Shown: one piece after another, positions 1 to 11,816 of the stretch | How positions within the stretch are numbered: position 1 is the first letter of the stretch | Layout of the letters: the number at the start of each line of letters is the position of its first letter | The notes under the pieces: generated by a model | Database searches by the model: none | Told to the model about the DNA's origin: nothing | Seen by the model: the letters and a program-made list of their open reading frames with translations, nothing else | Made by a program: the position numbers and the translations under genes | Assembly: GCA_905221605.1 (NCBI GenBank) | Contig: CAJNDS010002162.1 | Location: 351,426 to 415,425, forward strand | DNA from: Symbiodinium natans | Taxonomy: Eukaryota; Sar; Dinophyceae; Suessiales; Symbiodiniaceae | Direction: 5' to 3' | Length of the DNA stretch: 64,000 nucleotides

Positions 1-276
1 GTTGCAGCCACGCCTTTCAGGAAACCCTTACTTTAAGTCCTAAACGCAAGAAGCCCTCTATATCCCCCAAACCGGGGTTAATAAGGGCGCCGTCCCGACG
101 GTGGCGCGCCTTAGCCTTGTTCAGGAGGTCGTGGCAGTCCTGCTGGCTTGAGGGCTTGGGGTTGACGGTTCTTGGGGTTGACGGTTCAAGCTTTCTGAGC
201 TGTTGGCTCTGAAGGTCCTTAAGTCTTCAGGTCTTAGGTCATTGCTGGGTGTCGTCTGATTCGTTGATTTTGTTAC

Positions 277-523
277 ACCCTAAACCTAAACCCTAAACCC
301 TAAACCCTAAACCCTAAACCCTAAACCCCAATGTAGGATGATGCTGTGAAATTCGCCTCACAAACCGCGCGACAGTCCTGCTGATCACGCCGCGCTTGGG
401 CCTGCGAAGCGGGAGCTCCCAACCCCCCTCCCCCCCACCCAATTTGGTTTAGGGTTTAGGGTTTAGGGTTTAGGGTTTAGGGTTTAGGGTTTAGGGTTTA
501 GGGTTTAGGGTTTAGGGTTTTCT
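277..523. repeat. Telomere-bracketed module 1
   Basis: A (CCCTAAA)n arm at 277-328 and a (TTTAGGG)n arm from 448 to about 520 flank a core of about 119 bp that has no telomere repeat. The arms are inverted and point outward, as the two ends of a linear chromosome would. The core is GC-rich and matches no other core here. Confidence 0.85.
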
Positions 524-1248
524 CGGGTTTAGGTGGGGCTTGGGGTTTCAGATTCAGGGTCTGCCACAAAGTCCCGGGTACCTAGATCAAAGCCGATCCC
601 TGAACCCAAGATCTCTAAAATCCTGAAGCACCCTCCACTTGCTCAGCCCGCCCCAAGCGGTCTTTCCCGTGTTGGGGGCTGATCGTACTTTCTTGCCCCC
701 TCTGAACACCCTGTAAGTACAAGGCAGAGGCTACACCCATCGGAACCCCACACCCTAAACCACAACACCTAAACCCTAAACGCATAGAAACCCTAACCCC
801 TAAACCAAAGCGCCCAGGTTCAGACCACACGGGTCCGGGGTGCAACAAGACAAGTGCAAAAGCAGGAGGCCCCCAGGGATCTTGCGAGCTAGGCTATGTG
901 CCTCTGTACATTTGAGTCTTCACCATGGAATATACATAGTCGGGTATTTCCCCAGATTGCAGCCCACAATGAAAGTGGAGAGTCCTAAAGGAACCCCATA
1001 ACGGAACCGGAATTTTCGGAAAGCCCCAGAGCAAGGCAGCTTTACAATTCTAGGGGACCACATAAACCCACCATTTCGGCTCGAACCCCCACAAATAGTG
1101 TTCAGGTTGTGGTGTAGGGATACAGGTGACCCAAGCAATGTTCAGAGCTAGTGTACAGCATGATAGACTTCCTTACAATATTCCAATATTGCATCATCTT
1201 ATATAGTGTTTGAAATTACTAGCTAGACCCAAGAGTAACCTAGGAATA

Positions 1249-1510
1249 AACATAAACCCTAAACCCTAAACCCTAAACCCTAGGGCACCCTTTTTGTTTA
1301 ACAAAAAAGGGGAGTGAGGGCCGAGGGCCTCCTCCGGGTCCTAGTATGTTGTGCGGGCGAAGCTTGCCTCAGAATCGCTCTCCCCCTCCAGCCAGGGATG
1401 CCTGGGTCTGCGGCTAAGGGTTTAGGGTTTAGGGCTTGGGGTTTGGGGTTTAGGGTTTAGGGTTCGGGGTTTAGGGTTTGGGGTTTAGGGTTTGGGGTTT
1501 ACGGCTTGGG
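1249..1510. repeat. Telomere-bracketed module 2
   Basis: CCCTAAA arm at about 1249-1280 and TTTAGGG/TTTGGGG arm from about 1415 to 1510, with a core of about 134-140 bp between them. The right arm decays into variant units (tttggggt, ttcggggt). Confidence 0.75.
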
Positions 1511-1644
1511 GTTTCGGGTTTACCGTTCGGAGGTACAAAACAGAGCAGAGGAGATACGTCTTGCACTCCGGAACCATCTAACGGCCGAGGCGAGCTTAGG
1601 GCTGGAGCTTCAGAGGTCTTATCTTCAGATGTCCCCCTTATACT

Positions 1645-1752
1645 AGGGATGTTCCCCTTATACTAGCAGTCCTTCATCGGGATTCTATTAGGTGCTACGG
1701 TGCTACTATAATCCCTATTGAGGAATTTTAGTATAAGGGGGAACATCCCAAA
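1645..1752. mobile_element. MITE-like inverted-repeat element, copy 1
   Basis: The terminal arms (gggatgttccccttatact at the left, agtataagggggaacatccc at the right) are inverted copies, and the inner arms also pair (tccttcatcgggatt with aatccctattgagga). About 105 bp long with no coding capacity. A partial extra copy of the left end (atgtcccccttatacta) lies just outside at 1629-1645. Confidence 0.75.
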
Positions 1753-3223
1753 TCTTCTCGGGCTTCCGGGCAAATTTGTTCACGCCACGCCGAACTATTT
1801 TGGACTTAGTGTCCGTGGTTGTCGACAGATTGGAGGCCGGGTATCTGTTCACATGACGAGCTCTGGTTACATACACATCATATGCTGGTGGCCCCAAATA
1901 TAGTCCTCAAAAGCAGTAGGATTCCCTCATAATCAGGACCGCAATAAGGTACCCCTAGTTTCGGAAACCCCCATATTGGAACTGCCTCGCAACCCGCTCA
2001 TCGAGACATGTTCAGGGTCCTACGGAACATGTCTAGAACACCCAGAAAGTTCAAAAAGGTTGCCTGCAACCTTTTACATTTGCTGATTCAGCTCTCCTCC
2101 CAGGACTCTGGAACCCGAACAAAGGCCCTGAACCCATCCACCCAACGTCAAGGCCACAAAATGTCCACACTCCTAAGCAACTCGATCACATTCTGCAATG
2201 GAATACAATGCTTCCACCCAAGATGCGAGAACTCTGCCAGGTGCTTAGGATTGTCATTGTAGCATGCCTGCTTGAAGCTGCGTGTTTAGGGATCAGCTTG
2301 TTACTCGAAGGAAAAAACTCCTCAAAAGTTCAGCATCGTACCACACAAGCCATCTTTGGGCGTGGAGAGGTCAGATAGGTTTGTGGGTTTTCGACAGAAA
2401 CATACACACAACCAACTCAGGGTCGATGGAGCTTGATGGAATATCCGAGCAAGATCGAATGCAACGCATCTTTGCAGCACACCAAGCCGCCCAAGCCCGA
2501 CAGCTAGATCCAGCCTGAACCCTAAGCCCCCAACCCTGAACAGCTTGTCCTGAGCCCCAATAGCATGCTTCCCCCGCTACTGTGTATCTACCTATAGGGA
2601 TACATCTAAACCTCGAGCCATATGTAGAGTGACGCATGTGCTATTGATTGTTAGAGCAGGCAGGCCATGAAGCCTGTGATGTCGACATGGGGCTTTAGGG
2701 TTCAGGGCTTCAGAGGCAAGCAGAACTCTGACCCTTTCATGATGGAATCGGGCTCACCACAGGGGCCTTCAGCCCTGCAGTGAGGCTCGCTTAGTGCACG
2801 CAAGGGGCCCTAGAAACCACGCTATACAAGTCCAACTTGTGGATGAACCCACACCACTGCAGCCTTCATGCTGCAGTCTGAACTATGCCTCACTACAGGT
2901 TCAGACCGTCTCAGCTTTCAGCACGCTCGAACTGACTAGTCATGGTGACGTGATGTGTATAGAGGAGGGGGAAGGCACGCATGAAGATGCCTTTGGTAAC
3001 TGTATTCTCAAAAACCAGGCCCGCCAAAGGTAAGAAACCAAGAAGGCTCGCCAAAGGCCGAAAAGGAACTCTAGTCAAGAAACCAACTCTGGTAGGTCTA
3101 GCCTTTTCAGGATGAACAGACTGACTCCCTAAACGTAAGCAGACCACGCTTGGAACCGCAATGCAAACACATCTGAAACGCACCCTGGGTTTCCACTAAA
3201 ATGCCCCTAAGGAGACTAAGTAT

Positions 3224-3441
3224 CACCCTAAACCCTAAACTCTCAACCCTAAACCCTCAACCCTAAACCCTAAGCCCTAAGCCCTAGGCCCTAAACCCGA
3301 CACCCTAAACCCAGCATCCCCACCTCGCCATAGCGGCAGATGGGCCGGGCACTGCGTGATGAAGTGCTGCCACCTGTGGCCACCTTGGCATCTGGCAACA
3401 TGGACAAACAGGGGTTTTTAGGGGTTTGGGTTTAGGGTTGG
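3224..3441. repeat. Telomere-bracketed module 3
   Basis: A degenerate CCCTAAA arm (3224-3312) and a TTTAGGG arm (about 3412-3438) face outward around a core of about 99 bp. The core is open on the minus strand, but no product is recognised. Confidence 0.7.
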
Positions 3442-3971
3442 CCGGTAAAGGGTGCCCCTTTTGGTTCGGACCGCAACCAGACTGACTACTGGAAAATGTA
3501 GTGCCCTCATAACATTATACCGTCAAGTTCCTCAACAAGAACCCAGATGATGGTACTTGAAGCACTAAGCCCCCAATACCTCTCTAGTTTATCAAAGACA
3601 TACGCCTCCAGCCCCAAACCACGTGACATGGCACTGGCCTACCCTCCCGGTGCCCCAGACCAACTGTCCTTTTGGGTCTGGGAGTCTGGGGATGCCTCCA
3701 AAACCTGAACCCCCTCCATGGCCTTGCAAGGATTAAGGAACTTGCCGAAAACGATTAAAGCGGTGGTGGGATGAAGCTAGGATGCCTGTCGCTCACCAGA
3801 CCGGCTCTTAGGCTGTCTGGTGTGCGCCTCGTGGGCAGGAGAAGCTGCAATATTTCCTACAAGTTACAGCGGCACCAGAACCCCCCAAACCCGAAACCCC
3901 AATGCCCAAGACATTGCCTTCTTCAAACTAAAAAGACATCGTGATTTTGGTACCCCGCGCTGAAGAGCAGG

Positions 3972-4200
3972 GCCCTAAACACTAAACCCTAAACCCTAAA
4001 CCCTAAACCCTAAACCCTAAACCCTAAACCCCACCGCGGCCCTAAGGCCCGGGCCGAAGGGTCCGTAACGTCGGGATTCGGCGTCTCGGCACGGCGCGCG
4101 TCGCTGATTGGCTGCGGCGGCAGGGCTACTTCGGCACAGATCTTCGTGGGGTTTAGGGTTTAGGGTTTAGGGTTTAGGGTTTAGGGTTTAGGGTTTAGGG
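3972..4200. repeat. Telomere-bracketed module 4
   Basis: A clean (CCCTAAA)n arm at 3972-4031 and a (TTTAGGG)n arm at 4152-4200 flank a GC-rich core of about 120 bp. Arm orientation and core length match module 1, but the core sequence differs. Confidence 0.85.
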
Positions 4201-5582
4201 TGCCAGCTTCACTCTTCTTGGCATCCAAGTCTTCATACCAGGTTCATAAACGGGGGTGCAGGAAACAGCCAGGATGGGTGCGGCACGGTGCTGCGGGTGT
4301 GGTGGGTGAAGACTTTCGTGGTTTTCAAGAGTTTGAGATGCTTGGAGGCCGCGGTGGTTCATCAGTTCGGGTTCAGAATCTCCTGCTGCAATGATCTGAG
4401 CGACTTGTATCCTAAACGACTACACCAAAGTCCCTGAACCCCCAAACACCAAACTCCAAGCAGCCTCTGAAACCCTGCACAACCCCATCCGACTCTTGAA
4501 CTCCAAGGCACCCGAACCCCAACTCCAAGCAAGAGTACCGATGAGACACTAAACTCACTGGTCCAACTCCAAAACCGACCTCCAACAACATTAATCTTCG
4601 AAGCGCCTCCCCGAGGTCCGTCGCAGGACCGGGGGGGTCGGTCGGCTTGTCGTGGGCGCTCCTTTCAGGCGGGGCGAGTAAATCGCCTCACATCTCCCAA
4701 AGTAAGCTGGCCTTTGGACCTTGTTCTCGAGTTGTGGGGGGTGGCTCTTCTTTGGAAGTTACCCTGAGTTACAAGGAAACATGCCACAACAGAAAACCCA
4801 GAGATGTGGGTTGATGGATCCGCATCTGGAGGCCCCTAAGGTGGAATGAACAGGGCGTTCTTGCTTAGGCTGCCCGATGTGGCATTGGGTGGGCCGAAGC
4901 CTCGGCAGGAGGACTTCGAGGTACCTTCGCTTCTCCTCCAAACTCTGCTGTGGGTTGAGAGACTTCCTGTGGACCTTCCGCCGGGAGGGGGCTACTTCTT
5001 GGCAGTTTTTGCGGATCATCTCGGAAGAAGAGTGAAGGAATTGACCTTGTAAAGCCTTGTAAACCCTAACAACCCCGAAGCCTAGTTACACGCTGGCTTG
5101 CGCTGTAGTGACAACACTCCTCAAACTCCTGAAGCCTCGGTGCATCTGAGGGCCTCGGGCGCGTGGGCGCAACTTTGGCCCCCACTTTCCTGGGCTTAGG
5201 GTTTAGGGTTTTGGGTTTGTGGTGTTTATGCTGTTTGTCGCGTCTGCACAGGGGGGCTATATTGAATCCTTCGCCAAGCGCAGGAACCAGAAACCCAAGC
5301 CCCAAAAACCAGAACGGACAATTGAAACCTCTCACCCCAACATCTCTCATGCCTGAAAAACCTTAGTTCGACACTGGCATCTAAATCCCCACAAAGTCCT
5401 CAAACTCCAAGCCCTTACCCTCAAATCCCCTACGAGTACGACGCGCTGATTCCTCTGAACCCTCGACTCTGCACCCCAAAGCCCTATACATGCTTATGCG
5501 CTAGACCCTGAAGCGCTAAAACACTAAAGCGCTAAACTTCTCCACGTCCACCCTAGCCCCTGAAGCCCAAAAGCCAAGTCCT

Positions 5583-6040
5583 AACTAAACCCTAAACTCT
5601 AAACCCTATACCCTAAACCCTAAACCCTCAACCCTCAACCCTCAGCCCTCAACCTCAGCCGCCTCAACCCTCAACGATAATCCCTGAATGCCTAAAGTCT
5701 TAAACCCCAAACCCCCCAACCCTCAACCCTAAAACCCCAGAAGCTTAAACCTAAACCCAAAACCCTCAACCCTCAACCCTCAACCCTAAACCCCAAAATC
5801 CCTAAACCCCTAAAACCAAGCGGCGTCCGGTCCGCAGCCCCAGCAGGGGATCCAGTCGATCCGGGACTGCCCTCTCTGGCCCCTGGTGGCCTAGGCAAGA
5901 CGGTTTAGGGTTTAGGGTTTAGGGTTTAGGGTTCGGGCTTAGGGTGTCTAGGGTCTATAGGGTCTATAGGGTCTAGGGTCTAGGGTTTAGGATTTTGGGT
6001 TTGGGGGGCTTAGGGTTTAGCTTAGGGTTTAGGGGGCTCA
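5583..6040. repeat. Telomere-bracketed module 5
   Basis: A long degenerate CCCTAAA/CCCTCAA arm (5583-5815) and a TTTAGGG/TCTAGGG arm (5903-6035) flank a core of about 85 bp (roughly 5818-5902). The arms are longer and more diverged than in modules 1 and 4. Confidence 0.65.
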
Positions 6041-6202
6041 AGGCGTATATATGGCTTGGAGCCTAAGGGGCCTCAAGGGTTTAGGAGATCACCCAGACTT
6101 CTTTCCAAGGGAGCTTTCAAAGCCATGAACCCCTCACAGGGGTCCCCTAAACCCCAAAACACTGCACCCCAACACAGTACATGAACTCTGGACCACTAAC
6201 AC

Positions 6203-6292
6203 TTGGGATGTTCACAGCCCTTCATAGGGATGATAATAGGGGGTACTGCAGTTCCCCTTGAGGATTGTTAGCATAAGGGGGGAACATCCAAA
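6203..6292. mobile_element. MITE-like inverted-repeat element, copy 2
   Basis: Starts ttgggatgttc and ends ggggggaacatcca, with the same inner arms as copy 1 (cccttcatagggat; gaggattgttagcataagg). Slightly shorter (about 90 bp) because part of the left arm is missing. Confidence 0.7.
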
Positions 6293-6450
6293 ACGTGCAT
6301 CCCCACCCTGTCTGGGTCTGGGGTGGGGCATTTCAGGAACACTCTGGGGTTGGGCACCCTGGGGTTGGGCACCCTGGGGTTGGGCGAGGAGTAGACCGGG
6401 CGAGGAGAAGAGTAGTTAAAAATCTATCAACCCCACACCGAGGGTGAGGA

Positions 6451-6632
6451 AAACCCTAAGCCCTAAACCCCTAAAACCCTTGATCCCCTGAGCCCCGAGC
6501 ACTGACGACCCACGCGCTGCAGAGGCACCAGAGCGCCCGGTGCCTCTGGCCCTGCAGCCGTGGAGTCTTTTTGGGGGTCTAGGGTTCAGGGTTTAGGGTT
6601 TAGGGCTTCGGGTTTGTGGTTTAGGGTTTAAG
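6451..6632. repeat. Telomere-bracketed module 6 with a hairpin core
   Basis: CCCTAAA-type arm 6451-6480 and TCTAGGG/TTTAGGG arm 6578-6632. The core of about 100 bp itself contains an inverted repeat, gcagaggcacc pairing with ggtgcctctg, near 6520-6550. Confidence 0.7.
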
Positions 6633-6904
6633 GCGGGTTGAGGGGTGTCGTTTGATGCTGTATAGCGAGATAGAGGTTCCTGATACATCCCAGTCGGCAA
6701 GGCGCGCGATCCGTAACCCTCTCTAACACTCACTCACCGGATACCCCCTTAGCAGTTCTGAGTAGGTCTATGCGCATCTAGGTCGGGGACAGCTACGTGC
6801 AAATCGTTTCACAGAATCTGCTCTCTTTCCATGATTATGCTGTTATGCCCATGAAGCCTCGCTTATCCCTAAACCGACCGGTGTCCCTAATCCCTTCCGC
6901 CTAA

Positions 6905-7050
6905 TATTAACCCCCCCCCCCGCCCCCATATACTATAATAAAACTATAAACTATAATAAACTATAATTTGGGGGGGGGGGGGGGGGGGTATTATATATTG
7001 GGGGGGCGGGATTTAATATTGGGGGGGGGGGGGGGGGGGGGGGGGGGAAG
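6905..7050. repeat. Facing poly-C and poly-G tracts around AT-rich spacer
   Basis: A C-run near 6910-6926 is followed by an AT-rich spacer (tataataaaactataaact) and then three G-runs ending near 7047. The C and G runs can pair as a hairpin. Run lengths may be unreliable in the assembly. Confidence 0.6.
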
Positions 7051-8590
7051 GGATTAGTCCCTACACTCTTCCTCGCTAATCCTCGATAGGTGCAGTGCCT
7101 GGAGAGGTCTGTCTCCGGAGCCTCCGGGTGGGAATATCCTGTCAGGCGTGATGTGAGTGGGGTCTTTATGCTATACTTGTATAAAGGGGAGTGTACAGTA
7201 TATCTTGTACCGTATATTTGGGGTATATGTGAGGTACCCCTACTTGGGGGGGGGGGGGAAATACGCATGTTTAGGGTTTATAAGGTTCGAAAGTTCAGGG
7301 CTGGTAGGCTCCGACCCGCCATCCCCTGAACGAAACGAACCAGCCGTCTTCCGGGAAGGCCTACGAGGGCGCATCCCAAACAGAACCGCTCAGGATCCTA
7401 AACTGGACTTCGACATTCAGAGCCAGGTTCTGAACCCCGAGGTCCTACTACTATACTCCCCTTAGAACCTTAATATAAACAATATTCTTAATATCCTCTT
7501 GGGTTTATATAAACAAAAAATCATTCTCAAGGGGGATATAGACTATGCTTGCGTAGCGCTTCCGGCCCTTGAGCCCTAACCTCTGAAACCCGAAACCGAC
7601 TGCTTCGAAGCCCCCCTCCAACCGGAAACATGGCGGCGTTGCGAGCAAGGTGGTCAGCTGTTCTGATATGACCTCAGTGCAAGCCCGACCACAAGGCTCG
7701 TGGGCTTAGGGGGCTGGGGGTTTATAGGTTTAAGGCTTAGGGTTGAGGGTTGTAGCAGTTTAGTTCAGGCAGTTGTGGTGCATTATTGTAGGCGTTTGCT
7801 GAAACACCTCGAAGCCGAAGCCTCACCCTAAAACCTTGGTCCCTAGACCCTATAAGCCCCTGAACTTCTACGGGTTTAGGGTTTAGGGTTTGGGGTTTGG
7901 GGTTTGGGGTTAAGGGCTTAGGGTTTAACCGACCCCTGAGCCAATGACCTGCTCAAGCAACCAAAGGTCGGCCCCAGTCAAGAAAGCACATACCAGCCGA
8001 GTCTATCCAGGTCTACATGACATGCTGGGAGACGAATTACTTCCTTGATCAGATCCCGGGGGGAAGCACTCGCGGGAGGATAGCATGGTTTGTCAGGGCG
8101 GCCCTACAGATGGTCATAATTCTAAATGCATCACATCTATTGAAATTGGCAACTTTGGTGCAGTAGGGTGTTTGCCCGAAACCCTCAACCCTAACAATGT
8201 CTCGAACACTGATCACTGGCCCTTTCGGACGAGTTGCAGGAGGCTCCGTAGCGGCAGGGGTGCTTGATTCGCTCGGATTTCTCCTCCTGCACCGGAGGGT
8301 GCTTCCTCAGAATGCAAGAGTCCGGAGGCCGGCTCCACCAGTCCCAAAAAACCCTACGGGGCTCTTAGTAGGGGGGGGGGGGGGAGTGAATGAAGTCGGT
8401 ACCCTGTATACTCCCTTGAAAGGGGGATAGAAGGGACCTAGATCACTCCCCTCATTCCTTCGTAAAAGCCAAGCCAAACATCGATAGACTGCGACCTACA
8501 CATCGACTCTCGGCTCCCGACGCCAGCTGTAGCAAAGCCTCATCCACGATGCTGGGATCACCTCAGGAAGCTCGGAAGCTCGGTGGATGT

Positions 8591-8692
8591 TTGGGATGTT
8601 CCCCCTTAATACTAACACTCCTTTATAGGGATTACAGTACCCCGACTAGAATCCCTACTAAGGATTGTTGGTATAAGGGGTGAACATCCCAA
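8591..8692. mobile_element. MITE-like inverted-repeat element, copy 3
   Basis: The best-kept ends of the family: ttgggatgttcccccttaat at the left and ggggtgaacatcccaa at the right, with inner arms ctttatagggatt and aatccctactaaggattg. About 102 bp, non-coding. No convincing target-site duplication could be read at the edges. Confidence 0.8.
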
Positions 8693-8897
8693 GGTTAGGG
8701 TTTCGGGGTCAGGGTTTTGGGTTAGTTGTTGGTGCTTAGAGCTGCAGGGTGGTTTGTGCAAGCAGGGCTGAGTTTTCCGAGGGGGCGGGAAACCGTTGGC
8801 CTTGAAAGGGCTTTCGTCCTTTTCGCACCCATAGCAAGTTAAAGGTACCTGCTGAGAACCTCAATTGGGGGGCGGGTTTCCGATACTGGCGGGTGCC

Positions 8898-8968
8898 TTA
8901 TTGGTCCTTTTTCTAAGGGAATCCTACTCTTTTTGGGGGGCTATTTTAGGGGTCTCTGATTTTCCTAA
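8898..8968. repeat. Dispersed repeat related to 24754-24822
   Basis: The stretch ttattggtcc...taagggaatcctact...ggggtct is recognisably the same as one near 24754-24822. Two copies diverged by substitutions and short gaps suggest an old non-coding dispersed repeat. Confidence 0.5.
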
Positions 8969-9344
8969 ACTCCCACAAAAGGGTTTTGTGTGCAGAGAGC
9001 ATCTGGAGACGGAGGCAGAGCAAGGAATGTGCAGGCGCAATGCACCCAGCCCAGAACCTCTAACAGCCTTTGGGGCTTTTGGGCATACGGGGATTGGGCC
9101 CATGTCTAAACCCCACACCATGACTAGATAGCCACACAACGAGCTCTGCAAATTGGTGGGTGCCTTTCTAGGGCCCCTTGCATTGTGGTTGATCAAATCT
9201 ATGGGTCCTTTGGGGTCTCTCTTATCGTGCCATCTTCGGTCAAGCCCCAGCCCCCCCCCCCCCCAAGTACACTAAACCGGAGCAAAACCGTCGACACGTC
9301 AAAAGCGACGCCCAGGCGGGACTTAGGGGTTGGGGTTAATCCTA

Positions 9345-9546
9345 AGCCCTAAACCCTAAACCCTTAACCCTAAACCCTAACGAGTCCCAGCATCTTTACA
9401 GCAGCCATGCTGAGACACAAGACTCTCTACTATCCATGCTCAGAGTCGGGCTCACATCGCCCTGCCAGGGCTGACTGCTACACAAGGTCCCTCTGTGATT
9501 ACTTGAATTTAGGGTTTGGGGTTTAGGGTCTATAGGGTTTAGGGCA
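9345..9546. repeat. Telomere-bracketed module 7
   Basis: CCCTAAA arm at about 9345-9380 and TTTAGGG arm at 9508-9545, core of about 127 bp. Same outward-facing geometry as the other modules. Confidence 0.75.
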
Positions 9547-10613
9547 GGTCTCCTTCAAAGGGGCTTGTAAGTTCAGGGTTGAGGATGTCCTTGGGCCTCC
9601 CTGTGACCTACAAACAGCGCAGGGTGGCCCCTGTTTTTACCACAAAGTGGGCTCGCCAAGTTCCTCATAAGGGGCCCAACGCCAGACAAAGCAGCGGCCC
9701 AACTGGATGTAGGGGGGTGAGGGAAGCCCCAAAAAGCCGAAAAAACCCAACAACCTAAAACCCTAAAAGCACTTAACCCCAAAACCCTGAAAACAGAACC
9801 CCCCCCCCCCCAAAAAAAAAAAAAAAAAAAAACAAAACCCCAAAACCCTAAATCCCCCCCCCCCAAAAAAAAAAAGCCTAAAGCAGATCCGAGACAGTTC
9901 GGCATGTTCCCGGAGCCTCTGATGGCGGTGCATGGCTGTGGCGGGCAGCGTGGGCACTGTCCGATGTGCAGCCTCCGAGGAGCCGGGTGTCTAGGGCTTG
10001 TAGGACTTGTAGGGCTTATAAGATTTTACAGGGCTTTTAGGGCTGTATAGGGTTTGTAAGGGTTATGGGGTTCTATAGGGCCTTCAGGGTTAGAGGGCCT
10101 TGAGGGTTTATAGGGGGTTTATAGGGCTTTCAGCGTGCTGAGGGCGCATGCGTTCTTATTGCTAGAAGTTCGAGGCTACAGTGGACCAGGAGGTTTGAAA
10201 ATCTCGCCGGTGATGTTGGATACCGTTGCCCCGACTAGAGACATACAGGGTGGCCCTCACAAACCAGGTGAGTTGATGATTTTTCCTAAAGGCTGCTTAG
10301 AGCAAGGGTGCTGCCAGTTAATCATTCTCTCTGGAAAGCTCGCAAATATACACCTTGGAACCCCTGAAACCTAAACCCTAAACACCCTAAAACCCAAACC
10401 CCCAAAAACACCCTAAAACTCCCTAAACCCTAAACCCCGCCAAAAACACCTTATAAAACACAAGCCCAAGGGCCAAGGGTGGTGTTGGAGTTGGGTGTGA
10501 AGGCTTCCGGGCTTCCGGATCCGCAGATGAGAGTCGAAGCGCTGTGAGGACTCAGGGTGGCTTGGGGTGCTACGGCGTTGGGGAGAGTGTAGGGCTTAGG
10601 GCCTACGACCGTC

Positions 10614-10660
10614 GTGCCCTAAACCCTAAACCCTAAACCCCAAACCCCAAACCCCAAACC
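10614..10660. repeat. CCCTAAA/CCCCAAA tract
   Basis: About six units, the last ones changed to CCCCAAA. No partner arm in the opposite orientation lies within 200 bp on the right. Confidence 0.7.
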
Positions 10661-11298
10661 CAGTCTGGCCCGTCACTTGGTCCCCACGCGTGCGCAGGTG
10701 GATCCTTCGCTGCAGTCGGTGCAGAGCGGCCTGGGATCCTGGTGAAAAAGACCGGGAGCTTACCTAGACCCAGGAGGCTAGGAATAGAAAGGGTGCCCTT
10801 TGTGGTTTCAAGGGGGCTTGTAAGGGAGCCCAAGCCCTGAAGGGGAATAATGGCCTAGTCTGGGTCCTAGTTACTGAGGGTCTGGTGTGCAGGAGAGGGA
10901 ACTCAGAAACCGGCGTCTGAAATCGAAACCCAGCGCACTCAGACTCATAGGCGCACCCCCCCAAACAAATTGCAACACATCAGGGAGCTCTGAAACAAAA
11001 ACTGAGCCTGTATGCCCAGGAAGATGGGAAGCTGCACTTGCAGGGTTTAGAAGGGATTCTCGTGTTTATCAGCTTGGGCTTTGATATCTTTAAGCCTAAA
11101 ACTGTTTGTCAGCAGAAGTATTGACAGGAGAACCCATAGGGAGACTCATTGTGACCCCCAAACGGCCAAGATCATCTTATTATGCAGATTCGTCGTGTGG
11201 TGATTGGGGGGGCTCAAGGGAGAAGAAAGACCTGCACAATGGAGGCAACTCTCAACAAATCCACACCTTAAATCCTGAACCTCGACACCCTGAAGCCG

Positions 11299-11488
11299 CA
11301 AAAAACCCTCAACCCTAAACACGAAACCCTCGACGCAGGGCTCCATGAAACTTCACCCGATGCCTGGCCGCGCAGAGTTCGCAGGCAGGCATCGGAAAAC
11401 TCCTCCCGCCGGCCAGTGATGATGACCTCTCTCACACATCGATTCAGGGCTTGGTCTCTCTAGGGTTTAAAGGGTTCAGGGTTTCAGC
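11299..11488. repeat. Telomere-bracketed module 8
   Basis: Degenerate CCCTCAA/CCCTAAA arm (about 11299-11330) and TAGGGTTTAA/GGGTTCAGGGTT arm (about 11460-11488) around a core of about 130 bp. Confidence 0.55.
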
Positions 11489-11732
11489 GCCGGAAACCCC
11501 TAAACCCGGCAACCCCAAACCCTGAAGTTCGAAGAGTTGGTGGTCCAGCGCTGTCTGGAGGCTGGGCAAAGTTATAAGACTTAACCTGGCACACCTCATG
11601 CAGCTCACAATTCAGGGTCTACAGTGTTGCGGAGGTCAATCCTCCAGCTGACTATCCCGCCTTCTTGACCGTCTGCAGGGCATGGCTGTGGCGTCTAAGG
11701 ACGCTGCCCAGGCCTTGGGGGCGGCTGCAGAT

Positions 11733-11800
11733 AACCCTAAACCCTAAACCCTAAACCCTAAACCCTAAACCCTAAACCCTAAACCCTAAACCCTAAACCC
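11733..11800. repeat. Perfect (CCCTAAA)n tract
   Basis: Nine to ten uninterrupted CCCTAAA units. On the minus strand this reads as TTTAGGG directly following the 3' end of the macrodomain-like coding fragment at 11817-12023, only about 17 bp away, as if the fragment had been capped by telomere addition. Confidence 0.9.
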
Positions 11801-11816
11801 AGCGAGAGCCGGTGTC

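Larger units (their letters stand above)
1..11732. other. Gene-poor region with scattered telomere-like tracts
   Basis: No long open frame with a recognisable domain was seen on either strand. Short open frames occur but have no protein-like composition. What the stretch does hold is many perfect or degenerate CCCTAAA/TTTAGGG tracts, four copies of a small inverted-repeat element, and C/G homopolymers (about 6910-7047, 7247-7258, 8371-8384, 9249-9264). A mixed C-then-A tract lies at 9801-9875. Degenerate telomere-like wording such as ccctgaaccct or gggcttatagg fills much of the spacer, for example 5583-5816, 9985-10130 and 10371-10445. Confidence 0.7.

Noticed and set aside
4759-5052. Coding exon (minus: SLEEKRRYLEVLLPRLRPT; plus: LLLQTLLWVERLPVDLPP)
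   Set aside because: Both strands are open and protein-like over the same span; no domain or splice evidence to choose.
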